Source: an uncultured Pelagibacteraceae bacterium (lineage in GTDB: Bacteria; Pseudomonadota; Alphaproteobacteria; Pelagibacterales; Pelagibacteraceae). From it: 61,447 nt of DNA. Shown here piece by piece: positions 24,569-32,924 of this stretch. The stretch spans positions 1 through 61,447 of the forward strand of contig CACHFK010000003.1 in the NCBI GenBank assembly GCA_902579085.1. The letters are read 5' to 3'. The position numbers and the translations under genes were made by a program. Each line of letters opens with the position of its first letter. Position 1 is the stretch's first letter. The notes under the pieces are model-generated. The model was not told the origin of the DNA, ran no database searches, and saw nothing but the letters and a program-made list of their open reading frames with translations.

Positions 24569-26308
24569 TTATTCTATTGATGACTTTTCTCTTTTAGAAG
24601 CAACTGCAGCAACAATAGGACTTAATACTGGTTTTGCTTTTACATTTACACATGCTGTCTTACCACTAGCAATAGCCCTTTTTAAAGCTGGACCAAGCTC
24701 TTCTCTTTTATTAACAAGCTCACCATATCCTCCAAAACCTTCAAAAATCTTATGAAAAGGAATATCTCTAAAATCAGTTGCTACTCTTTTTCCACTTTCA
24801 AATAAACGTTCTTGTTGTTGACCAATGGAAGCTAATCCTCCATTATTATCAATAACAACAATAATTGGCTTGTTTTCAAAAAAAGCAGATTCAATAGACA
24901 TGCCCCCAGATAAAAAAGCGCCATCTCCACTTATAAGAATTACATTAGAATCTGGATTATTATTTTTAGCCGATAGGGCAAAAGATACTCCCACGCCAAG
25001 CATACTAAATGTGCCTGGATGCAATATTCCACCGAGTTTTTTACCTTTTGCTCCTGCGATGTTAATTGCAATCTCTGACCAAAAATGCGTATTCCCACCA
25101 TCTATAACTAACCAATCTTTTTCATTCATTGCTTCTTGAACATCTAGAGATAATTGTAGGGGATGTATTTTTCCTCCATTTTTTTTTGTATTTTCAGCTT
25201 CGATTTTTAAATCATTTAAAGATTTATTAACCCACTCATTTTTTTTTTTCTTATTTTCATCAAACCAACCTTTGTCTAAACTCCACTTATTATTTTTCTT
25301 TAAGTTGCTTAAAGTGTCCAAAAATACTCCAGGGTCACATAAAAGATTTATATCAGCAGCCCTATTAAATTCTATTTCTTCATGGGAACCATTTATACAA
25401 ACTAGTTTAGTATTTTTTGGAAAAAAAGGGGGGTTCCCAAAATTCATTTGATTATCTAATCTTGCCCCTACCATTAAAACTAAATCTGAATTATTTAATG
25501 CAAATTCAGATGGTGGATATTGATGGATATCTGCTAAACCCATATATGAGTTTGCTTCTTCTCCTAATAATTTTTGATGATAAGGTATATTGAAGATTGG
25601 AATATTTAAATTATTTCCTGAATTTTCTAATTTTTTTTCAGAATGTGACCACCATACTCCGTGTCCACCTATCAAAATTGGTTTTTTTGAATTTGAAGCA
25701 AGTTCTAAAATTTCTGATATTGAATTTGGATCAGGCCAAGCTTTTGCTATAGGTTTAGCTTTATGTGAAAAAGGCCTTTCTTCTAAGCCCACATCTTCTG
25801 GAAAGGATGAAAACATTATATCTACAGGTAAACTTAAATGAACGGCGCCTGGGTATCCATTTGTTGCAATTCTATAAGCTTTGTCAACAAACTCTCTTAT
25901 TCTACTTCCATCAGTAATACTCGCGCTGAATTTAGTTAAGGGAGCAGCTATTGAAACATCATCTATTTCTTTAAATCCACCTGAACCTTGTCTTTTCAAG
26001 CTGCTTGATCCAGTAATATAAATTATAGGTGTTCTTTCACCCCAAGCCTCCATCATCGATGGCACTGCATTTGCAAAACCTTCTGGTCCCACTAAACAAA
26101 CTGATGGTTTACGAGTAATTCTACTATATCCATCAGCCATATGCCCTGCAATTTGTTCATGAGGACAATTTGTAACTTCCATTTGGCATTCCATAAATCC
26201 TTCTAACGCAGGATTACAAAAACCTCCTGATAATGTAAAAACTTTTTCAATTCCTTTTTCTTTTAAAGCTCTTGCTATTAATGCACCACCTCTAATTTTT
26301 TTTTCCAT
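24569..26308 (-). CDS. Thiamine-diphosphate-dependent enzyme (acetolactate synthase/2-hydroxyacyl-CoA lyase superfamily)
   Basis: This 579-residue protein has the three-domain layout of the AHAS/POX group: an N-terminal pyrimidine domain with catalytic E51 in NCPHEQIAGHMADGYSR, a central domain (SKKPILIGGHGVWWS), and a C-terminal diphosphate domain with GDGAFLSGGMSIESAFFENKPIIVVIDNNGG. Members include acetolactate synthase, oxalyl-CoA decarboxylase, 2-hydroxyacyl-CoA lyase, glyoxylate carboligase and sulfoacetaldehyde acetyltransferase; none can be chosen with confidence. The pairing with an FMN 2-hydroxyacid oxidase (four-base gap) and a thiolase favours cleavage or decarboxylation of a 2-oxo or 2-hydroxyacyl intermediate. 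Confidence 0.87.
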   Translation of the reverse strand: MEKKIRGGALIARALKEKGIEKVFTLSGGFCNPALEGFMECQMEVTNCPHEQIAGHMADGYSRITRKPSVCLVGPEGFANAVPSMMEAWGERTPIIYITGSSSLKRQGSGGFKEIDDVSIAAPLTKFSASITDGSRIREFVDKAYRIATNGYPGAVHLSLPVDIMFSSFPEDVGLEERPFSHKAKPIAKAWPDPNSISEILELASNSKKPILIGGHGVWWSHSEKKLENSGNNLNIPIFNIPYHQKLLGEEANSYMGLADIHQYPPSEFALNNSDLVLMVGARLDNQMNFGNPPFFPKNTKLVCINGSHEEIEFNRAADINLLCDPGVFLDTLSNLKKNNKWSLDKGWFDENKKKKNEWVNKSLNDLKIEAENTKKNGGKIHPLQLSLDVQEAMNEKDWLVIDGGNTHFWSEIAINIAGAKGKKLGGILHPGTFSMLGVGVSFALSAKNNNPDSNVILISGDGAFLSGGMSIESAFFENKPIIVVIDNNGGLASIGQQQERLFESGKRVATDFRDIPFHKIFEGFGGYGELVNKREELGPALKRAIASGKTACVNVKAKPVLSPIVAAVASKREKSSIE

Positions 26309-26312
26309 ATCT

Positions 26313-27473
26313 TTAATATTTCATATCTTTAAAAAATTTCTTAGCGATAATTTCAGAATTAATTTCATTAATATCAGTTAATCCAACTAAACCAAGCGTT
26401 GTACTCAATTCTCCTTTAATAATTTCAATAATTTTCCTTAACCCTTGAGCACCATCTGCTCCAATAGCATACATTAAAGGTCTTCCAATCATGACATAAT
26501 TTGCACCGAATGCAAGAGCTCTAACTATATCTCCTCCACTTCTTACTCCACTATCAAAAATTAAAGGAAATTCTTCTCCTAAAGCTTCTCTTATTAATGG
26601 TAGGGCATTAATTGCTGATGTAGCGCTTTCTAATTGTCTTCCTCCATGATTGGAAACTTGTATAGCGTCTGCACCTTCATCTTTTATTTTTATTGCATCT
26701 TGTTGTGACATAACACCCTTAACTACCAGTTTTCCTTTCCAAGCATCTCTTATACGTTTTAAAGTTTCCCAATCAGTAGAACCTCTACTTTCACTCCTTA
26801 CAAATTTATTTCCGCTTTTTGAAGTTTCGTAATTCATAGGTTTTGGAATACCATATAATAATGTTGAAATTGACCAAATTGGATGAGTAGCAAAATCAAA
26901 AAACTGTTTAGGTCCAATTTTAAACGGAACTGTAAATCCGTTTTTATCATCTTTGGCCCTTCTAAATTGAATTGGAACATCTACTGTTAATACTAATGTC
27001 TTATAGCCGGTTTTCTTTGCTCTATCTAAAAGCTCCATTACAAACTTTTCATCTTGAAATATATATAATTGAAGCCAAGATCTTCCTTCAGTAAATTCAT
27101 ACATTTTTTCCAAAGAAGTTGTTGATGCCATAGATACACATGCCGGAACATTATTAATGATACTTTCCTTAGCCAACATTTTATCTGCACCAGGCCATGT
27201 TAAATTACACATACCCATAGGAGCAAATCCAAAAGGAAGATCATAACTAACACCAAAAAATTTTTTTTTTAAATTTCTTTTTTCAACATTTCTAAGAACT
27301 CTTGGTTCAAGTCTTATCTGATCTAAAGCAGTACTGTTTAATTCACACAGTTTTTCATTTCCAGAAGCACCATCTACAAAGTCAAAAAACATTTTAGGAA
27401 GTCTTTTTTTAGAAAGATTACGTGCATCTTCAAGACTATGTATTTTTTTACTTGGTATGATTTTTTTACTCAT
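26313..27473 (-). CDS. FMN-dependent alpha-hydroxy acid dehydrogenase/oxidase (LldD/glycolate oxidase family)
   Basis: This 386-residue TIM-barrel protein has the FMN family landmarks: FAPMGMCNLTWPGADKMLA, LQLYIFQD near 135, LTVDVPIQFRRAKD near 162, VVKGVMSQQDA near 250, the catalytic H276 in QVSNHGGRQLES and the phosphate-binding DSGVRSGGDIVRALAFGANYVMIGRP. It oxidises L-2-hydroxyacids such as lactate, glycolate or mandelate. The tyrosine near the N-terminus (Y24 of spinach glycolate oxidase) is F32 here (FFDFVDGASG), which may alter substrate carboxylate binding. Its start overlaps the S51 peptidase stop by eight bases. Confidence 0.9.
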   Translation of the reverse strand: MSKKIIPSKKIHSLEDARNLSKKRLPKMFFDFVDGASGNEKLCELNSTALDQIRLEPRVLRNVEKRNLKKKFFGVSYDLPFGFAPMGMCNLTWPGADKMLAKESIINNVPACVSMASTTSLEKMYEFTEGRSWLQLYIFQDEKFVMELLDRAKKTGYKTLVLTVDVPIQFRRAKDDKNGFTVPFKIGPKQFFDFATHPIWSISTLLYGIPKPMNYETSKSGNKFVRSESRGSTDWETLKRIRDAWKGKLVVKGVMSQQDAIKIKDEGADAIQVSNHGGRQLESATSAINALPLIREALGEEFPLIFDSGVRSGGDIVRALAFGANYVMIGRPLMYAIGADGAQGLRKIIEIIKGELSTTLGLVGLTDINEINSEIIAKKFFKDMKY

Positions 27474-28161
27474 AAATTCTTTTAATATGTTCTTTTAGAC
27501 TAATTTTTTTACTTTTATCTACAAAATATGCATCATGATTTTTTCTTGATGAATAAACCTCAGATGGTTTCCCGTCAATGAAAAGTACTGCTACTCCATC
27601 ATCTATTGCTATTCCTTCAGGCAATTTACTGTTTTTAATATCATTTTGGAAACGATTAATTCTTTCAAATTCTGATGAATGAGGCGTGCAACTACCTGAA
27701 ATTAAATTTATACCTCTTAATGGTTTTAATCCTGAACCTTGTGAATCTGAAAGCATCCAGTCAAACCAACATATAGCTCCAGCACTTACACCTGATAAAA
27801 TTATCCCTTTATCGTATCCATCTTTAAAAATTTTTGTTAAATTATTTTTTTTCCAAATTTCAAGCATGTAAAAAGTATTTCCTCCACCAACATAAATTAT
27901 ATCTTTATTCAAAAACCATTCTTCAAATCCTTCTGTTTTAGAACAAAGATTAAAGTGTGATAATTCTGAATTATTGCTCTTAAATCTTTTATAAAATAAA
28001 TTGATTTTTTTTTTATCGTCTTTACTTGCAGTAGGTAAAAATCCAATTTTAAAATTTTTAACACTTAGTTGATTAATAATAAATTGGTCCAGACCTTCAT
28101 CAGTTTGATGAGTAAATCCACCTCCACCAACTGATATTATCTTTTTTTTATTCCTACCCAT
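27466..28161 (-). CDS. Peptidase S51-family protein (PepE/cyanophycinase-like)
   Basis: This 231-residue protein has the S51 nucleophile elbow LSGVSAGAICWF with S126, the YVGGGNTFYMLE loop before it and H161 in SCTPHSSEFERINRF. Members are alpha-aspartyl dipeptidase PepE, cyanophycinase and related hydrolases of isoaspartyl or gamma-type amide links. A role trimming an amino-acid conjugate fits the surrounding catabolic genes. Its start lies inside the previous gene: 25 bases overlap with the GcvT-like frame, the largest overlap in the window, and no better downstream start is apparent because GGG-rich strand 1 follows at once. Confidence 0.83.
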   Translation of the reverse strand: MGRNKKKIISVGGGGFTHQTDEGLDQFIINQLSVKNFKIGFLPTASKDDKKKINLFYKRFKSNNSELSHFNLCSKTEGFEEWFLNKDIIYVGGGNTFYMLEIWKKNNLTKIFKDGYDKGIILSGVSAGAICWFDWMLSDSQGSGLKPLRGINLISGSCTPHSSEFERINRFQNDIKNSKLPEGIAIDDGVAVLFIDGKPSEVYSSRKNHDAYFVDKSKKISLKEHIKRIYE

Positions 28162-29366
28162 GGATTTGGTTCTTTCGGGATATCTTTATTTTTTCCTCTA
28201 ACAATTTCTCCTTTTGGATCATACATTGGAAGCTTACACAATTCTCCTTTATGAGTTTTGCCATTTGTGCAATAAACATCAAGAATTGCTCCTGGTCCCA
28301 ATTTACTACTTTGCATACGAACTATTCCAACACCACAAACTTGATATGGAGACCAAGTACTTGAAGTAATTTCACCAACAACTCTTCCATTTATTTTTAA
28401 ATTTTCACCTTTATTTGGTATTCCATTTTCAACACGAATACCCCAAGTTAAACAATTTTTATTTTTATTTTGAAGAGCTTCTTTACCAATAAAATAATCT
28501 TTATCTATATCAATAAATCTTCCAAGCCCAACTGAATATGGATTTGTACTATTTGTAAAATCTTGTCCAGCAGAAAGAAGACCTGCCTCAATCCTTCTAC
28601 ATCTAAAAACTGGAGTTGCTGTTAATATCATTCCTAATTTTGAACCTTCATGAAGTATTAGATCTCCTAATTTTTTTATATTATTCTCTTTACGAAAATA
28701 AATTTCCCATCCAAGCTCATTACTAAAACCTGAGCGACTTATAATTATTTTTTCTCCTGAAATATTTACTTCTTTCCAGTCAAAATATTTCCAATTTGAA
28801 GAAATATTTGAATTAGTTAAAAGATCTAAAAGTTCCATTGATCTTGGCCCTTGAATTTGACTAACCCATACATTTGGATCGATTATTTTTACATTTAAAC
28901 CTTCAGACTGAGCCATGTACCATGAAAACATATCACCATCAGCTTGTGCAAACCAATATCGATCATTATCTATTCTCAATAGCAAACCATCTGTGATCAT
29001 TCCACCATCATGATAGCAAGCAAATTGATATGAACATCTTCCTATTTTTACTTTTGAAACATCTCTAGGAAATATTTTTTGTAAAAGTTTTAAAGAATCA
29101 GGACCTGAAATCTCATAAGGAAATTCTCCTGTATGTCGAAAAATTAATTCCTGTCTTACTTTCCAATACATTTCTTCTGGCGTAGCATTAGAAAGTTTTT
29201 CAGTTGTCAGACGACGACCAGCATAAATTGAATATTCTGGATCAAAAGGTAATTCTTGATAAGTTAGAGGATGAACACTCAAAGTTCTTGCAAGTTCAAG
29301 AGCATTTTCGCCTTCAGAATGAGAAGGTCTAACAGTAAATCTATAATTATTTAAGTCTTTTCTCAT
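28137..29366 (-). CDS. GcvT-family (folate-dependent aminomethyl-/demethylase-like) protein
   Basis: This 409-residue protein of the T-protein fold has an N-terminal extension (NNYRFTVRPSHSEGENALELARTL) followed by RHTGEFPYEISGPDSLKLLQKIFPRDVSKVKIGRC, SRSGFSNELGWEIYF, CRRIEAGLLSAGQDF and a C-terminal beta domain (GPGAILDVYCTNGKTHKG). The family removes a methyl or aminomethyl group to tetrahydrofolate; relatives include glycine cleavage T-protein, sarcosine/dimethylglycine modules and O-demethylases of the LigM type. It is only distantly similar to the DmdA-like gene in the same operon. It is the first gene of the cluster, divergent from the Dpp-type transporter across 122 bases. Confidence 0.83.
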   Translation of the reverse strand: MRKDLNNYRFTVRPSHSEGENALELARTLSVHPLTYQELPFDPEYSIYAGRRLTTEKLSNATPEEMYWKVRQELIFRHTGEFPYEISGPDSLKLLQKIFPRDVSKVKIGRCSYQFACYHDGGMITDGLLLRIDNDRYWFAQADGDMFSWYMAQSEGLNVKIIDPNVWVSQIQGPRSMELLDLLTNSNISSNWKYFDWKEVNISGEKIIISRSGFSNELGWEIYFRKENNIKKLGDLILHEGSKLGMILTATPVFRCRRIEAGLLSAGQDFTNSTNPYSVGLGRFIDIDKDYFIGKEALQNKNKNCLTWGIRVENGIPNKGENLKINGRVVGEITSSTWSPYQVCGVGIVRMQSSKLGPGAILDVYCTNGKTHKGELCKLPMYDPKGEIVRGKNKDIPKEPNPWVGIKKR

Positions 29367-29488
29367 TTATTTAATTTTTAAGCAAAATAGTTTAACTATT
29401 TAAGAGATTCAATAAAAACGTAACAATTTTGACTGTTGATATTACTTCTCAACTTGTTAACTTCCATTTTTTTTAAAGAGAGGAAAAT

Positions 29489-30976
29489 ATGAAAAACATT
29501 ATAAAATTGATATCATTTTTATTGATATCGTTATCAGTATCATTTTCATCTGCCAATGCATCAAGTGGCGTTTTTAAGTTGTCACACGATCTTGGATTTG
29601 GAAAGGATACAAACTTAGACGCAATTACTAAAGGGCGTTTGTTTCAAGTTGTCATCATGACACAAAATCGTTTAGTAAGAAAAAATCTTAAAGGTGTAAC
29701 TTCAGCAGAATTAGCAACAGATTGGTCTGGAAATGCAGATGCTACTGAGTGGACTTTTAACCTTCGTAAAGGTGTTAAATTTCACGATGGATCTGATTTT
29801 GATGCTGAAGACGTAAAGTATTCTTTAATGAGAGTAAAAGATCCTGATATCGGATCTCCTGCAAAAAAAAGCATGAGTTCTGTAACAGATATAGAGATAA
29901 TAGATTCTCATACTGTTAAAATGAAATTAAACACTTCCTTCGCAGATTTTCCATTATTGCTAACAGATTATAGATTAAGAATGATACCTTCAGGTTCAGG
30001 AGATACTATTGGAAAAACTGGAATAGGAACTGGACCATTTATAGTAGACAAGTTTGATGCAGAAGGAACAACAATCCTAAAAGCAAATCCAGACTACTGG
30101 GAAGGTGCACCAGGACTTGCTGAAGTTCATGTTATTGCAATACCTGATGGTGAAGCAAGAGTGCAAGCTCTTCTTACTGGTCAAATTGATATGAATAGAT
30201 ATGTTCCATTTGCGCAGAAAAAAATATTTGATGGAAATTCTAAATTCAAAACAACAGTAGTTCCAACAGGTAACTGGAGAGGTATGGTTATGAGAACAGA
30301 TACTGCTCCTTTTGATAATCCAAAAGTTAGAAAAGCTGTAAGATTAGCTGTAGATAGACAAGAACTTGTTGATCTTGTTATGGGTGGAGCTGCTACTGTA
30401 GCTTGCGATACGCCTGTGGCGCCATCTGATCAATATCGTTTAAATATGAAATGTCCTCAGAATATTAAAAAAGCAAAAAAACTTTTAAAGGAAGCTGGAT
30501 ATCCAAATGGAATCGAAATGACAATTCATGTTTCTACAAAAGAACCAACTTGGCCAACTATTGCAGAAGTTATGCAACAACAATTAGCTAAAGCTGGCAT
30601 TAAAGCTGAAGTTAAAATGACACCATCAAAAAGTTACTGGAAAGAAACTTGGATGAAAAAAGCAGTTGCTATGACACGTTGGAACGAAAGACCAGCTGAC
30701 AGTGCATTGCATGAAATTTATCATAGTGGAGCAAAATGGAATGAGTCATATTTCAAAAATCCAGATTTTGATAAAAATTTAGCAAATGCTAGAGGTGAGC
30801 TTAATTTTAATAAACGAAAAAAAGCTTATCAAAATGCTCAAAAGACTTTATGGGAAGAATCTGGAACTATGATTCCTTATCACGTTTCTAAACTAGTTGT
30901 TACTTCTTCAAAAGTTAAAAATCTTGATGAAGTAGAAGTTTTCTCAGTTAGATGGCATAAAGTGAAAGTTGACTAA
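29489..30976 (+). CDS. ABC transporter substrate-binding protein, peptide/opine family 5 (DppA-like)
   Basis: This 495-residue protein has a signal peptide (KLISFLLISLSVSFSSANA, cleavage near residue 25) and the family-5 solute-binding fold: TEWTFNLRKGVKFHDGSDFDAEDVKYSL near residue 90, IDSHTVKMKL, GTGPFIVDKFD and DNPKVRKAVRLAVDRQELVD. Ligands range from peptides to opines, nickel and other organics. A purine-rich AGAGAGG site lies just before the ATG, and TTGACT at 29429-29434 might be a -35 box, though no good -10 follows. A hairpin at 30988-31017 separates it from the permease genes, as in the PotD-like operon. Confidence 0.92.
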   Translation: MKNIIKLISFLLISLSVSFSSANASSGVFKLSHDLGFGKDTNLDAITKGRLFQVVIMTQNRLVRKNLKGVTSAELATDWSGNADATEWTFNLRKGVKFHDGSDFDAEDVKYSLMRVKDPDIGSPAKKSMSSVTDIEIIDSHTVKMKLNTSFADFPLLLTDYRLRMIPSGSGDTIGKTGIGTGPFIVDKFDAEGTTILKANPDYWEGAPGLAEVHVIAIPDGEARVQALLTGQIDMNRYVPFAQKKIFDGNSKFKTTVVPTGNWRGMVMRTDTAPFDNPKVRKAVRLAVDRQELVDLVMGGAATVACDTPVAPSDQYRLNMKCPQNIKKAKKLLKEAGYPNGIEMTIHVSTKEPTWPTIAEVMQQQLAKAGIKAEVKMTPSKSYWKETWMKKAVAMTRWNERPADSALHEIYHSGAKWNESYFKNPDFDKNLANARGELNFNKRKKAYQNAQKTLWEESGTMIPYHVSKLVVTSSKVKNLDEVEVFSVRWHKVKVD

Positions 30977-30987
30977 TACAAATAATG

Positions 30988-31017
30988 TTTTACAGGCCTT
31001 TAATTAGGCCTGTAAAA
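30988..31017 (+). terminator. Hairpin between DppA-like and DppB-like genes
   Basis: TTTTACAGGCCT at 30988-30999 and AGGCCTGTAAAA at 31006-31017 are perfect complements: a 12-pair stem with a six-base loop. It starts 12 bases after the binding-protein stop and is followed by TTG and further T-rich sequence, weaker than a classical U tract. It could terminate part of transcription or protect the upstream message, giving more binding protein than permease. It is the same placement as the hairpin at 16861. Confidence 0.75.
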
Positions 31018-31069
31018 TTGTTTCATATATTAATATTTATTTTTAAAATTAAGAACAATAGTCTTAATT

Positions 31070-32026
31070 ATGTTTTTTTTAATAATAAAAAGAATTTTAC
31101 TTGGTTTTATCACATTAATTATAGTTTCGTTAATTACATTTGTTGGTACAGAAGTTTTACCTGGCGATGCTTGTACTACTTATCTTGAACGTGAAGCATA
31201 TGGAGCCGCACTAGAAGCTTGTTATGAAAGATTAGGATTAAATGTTCCTGCACATGAAAGATATCTTTCTTGGGCATACAATGTAATACAAGGTGACTTT
31301 GGGTATTCTTTAAGTGGTCAAATGCCAATAAATGAAGTTTTAGGACCTCGTGTAAAAAATTCTATGGTTTTAGCTTCAGCTGCAATAATAATTGGAATTC
31401 CAATAGCTCTAATATTAGGCATAGTTACAGCACTTTGGAGAGATAAATTGCCTGATATTACAATTTCAACAGTAACAATATTTGCTATGACAATTCCAGA
31501 ATTTATTAGTGCTACATTGTTGATCTTAATAGTAGCTATTTGGTTAGAATGGTTACCTGGAATAGTAATAGTACCTACAGATGTTACAATAACTGAATTA
31601 CTTCCAAATATAATTTTACCTGTAATTGCAATAGCAATGATAATGACTGCTCATATGGCTCGAATGGTTCGATCTAGTGTTATTCAAGTAATGTCAAGCG
31701 ATTATGTTCAAATGGCAATCTTAAAAGGAGTTCCCTACTGGAAAATGGTTTTCAAACATGTTTTGCCAAATGCACTATTACCTGCAATAAATGTTGTTGC
31801 ATTGACTATTGCTTGGCTTTTAGGAGGAGTAGTTGTTACTGAAGTAGTATTTAATTACCCTGGCTTAGGACGTCTTGTAATTGAATCTATATCTAATAGA
31901 GATCTGCCAACTGTACAAGCCTTGGCAATTATTCTTGCATCAATTTATGTAAGTATAAACTTAATAGCAGATCTATTAACACTGATGTTAAACCCAAGAT
32001 TAAAAACATTACAAATTAGAAAATAA
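31070..32026 (+). CDS. ABC transporter permease (DppB-like)
   Basis: This 318-residue protein has a first helix (MFFLIIKRILLGFITLIIVSLITFVGTEVLPGDAC) typical of DppB/OppB, about six helices in all, and the coupling loop SDYVQMAILKGVPYWKMVFKHVLPNALLPAI around residues 210-240 that contacts the ATPase. The FNYPGLGRLVIESISNRDLPTVQA segment near the end is the family's signature. It forms half of the pore with the DppC-like protein encoded one base after its stop. The ATG at 31070 is favoured because it places the first helix at the N-terminus. Confidence 0.93.
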   Translation: MFFLIIKRILLGFITLIIVSLITFVGTEVLPGDACTTYLEREAYGAALEACYERLGLNVPAHERYLSWAYNVIQGDFGYSLSGQMPINEVLGPRVKNSMVLASAAIIIGIPIALILGIVTALWRDKLPDITISTVTIFAMTIPEFISATLLILIVAIWLEWLPGIVIVPTDVTITELLPNIILPVIAIAMIMTAHMARMVRSSVIQVMSSDYVQMAILKGVPYWKMVFKHVLPNALLPAINVVALTIAWLLGGVVVTEVVFNYPGLGRLVIESISNRDLPTVQALAIILASIYVSINLIADLLTLMLNPRLKTLQIRK

Positions 32027-32027
32027 T

Positions 32028-32921
32028 ATGGCAACAAAAACAGTTTCAGAATTCAAAAAAAAAAATATTTACTTTAAAATTTCAGAGGTGCTAGTTACTA
32101 TGGCATCCAAACCATCTGGATTTATAGGTTTAAGTATTTTAGTTTTCCATATTTTGTTAGCTTTTTTAAGTCCATATTTGGCACCATATGATTTTAAAGC
32201 AATTGATCCTTCTCTAATGCTTCAGGCACCATCATCAGAATACTGGTTTGGAACTGATAGTTTAGGTAGAGATGTTTTTACAAGAACAATTATGGGAGGA
32301 AGAATTGCTCTTACAATAACTTTTTTTGGATCTTTAATTGCTTTACTTTGGGGAGGTTTGTTAGGAATTTTTTGTGGATTGGTTGGAGGTAAAATAGATG
32401 ATGTAGTTATGAGAATCGTCGATGCTTTTTTATCAATCCCATGGATATTGGCAATGTTGTTAATAGTATCTTTATTAGGTACTTCAACTGAAGTCTTAAT
32501 ACCTGCGCTTGGTTTCTTTTATGGGAAGGGAATAGTAAGAGTTGCAAGAGCTGCAACACATGATGTAATTGCAAAAGATTTTATAGTTTCAGCACGTGCT
32601 AGAGGACATGGTAACTTATCAATAATTTGGAATGAAATAATTCCTAATGTAAGAGATGCAATTTTAGTTGAAGGTGCAATGAGATGGTCTTGGATGTTAT
32701 TAGGATTTAGTTCTTTATCATTTTTAGGATTTGGCGTAAGCCCCCCAACACCAGATTGGGGATTAATGATTTCAAATGCTAGAGGACTAATGTCCTTTGC
32801 TTATTGGGCAGTTATTGCTCCAATAGTAGGCCTAAGTAGTTTGATAATTGGAATAAATTTGACTGCAGATGCATTTGCTAAAGCATTAGGAATTGATAGA
32901 TCAACTAAGGCACCAGTGTAA
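32028..32921 (+). CDS. ABC transporter permease (DppC-like)
   Basis: This 297-residue membrane protein has an N-terminal helix (PSGFIGLSILVFHILLAFLSPYLAPYDF), the DppC-type extracytoplasmic phrase WFGTDSLGRDVFTRTIMGGRIAL, and the coupling loop DFIVSARARGHGNLSIIWNEIIPNVRDAI. SLSFLGFGVSPPTPDWGLMI is also diagnostic. It pairs with the DppB-like permease in the inner membrane. One base follows the dppB-like stop and three bases precede the ATPase gene. Confidence 0.94.
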   Translation: MATKTVSEFKKKNIYFKISEVLVTMASKPSGFIGLSILVFHILLAFLSPYLAPYDFKAIDPSLMLQAPSSEYWFGTDSLGRDVFTRTIMGGRIALTITFFGSLIALLWGGLLGIFCGLVGGKIDDVVMRIVDAFLSIPWILAMLLIVSLLGTSTEVLIPALGFFYGKGIVRVARAATHDVIAKDFIVSARARGHGNLSIIWNEIIPNVRDAILVEGAMRWSWMLLGFSSLSFLGFGVSPPTPDWGLMISNARGLMSFAYWAVIAPIVGLSSLIIGINLTADAFAKALGIDRSTKAPV

Positions 32922-32924
32922 TTT

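Noticed and set aside
29367..29488. Glycine or SAM riboswitch upstream of the GcvT-like or DppA-like gene
   Set aside because: The 122 bases are AT-rich with no conserved paired elements that I can see.
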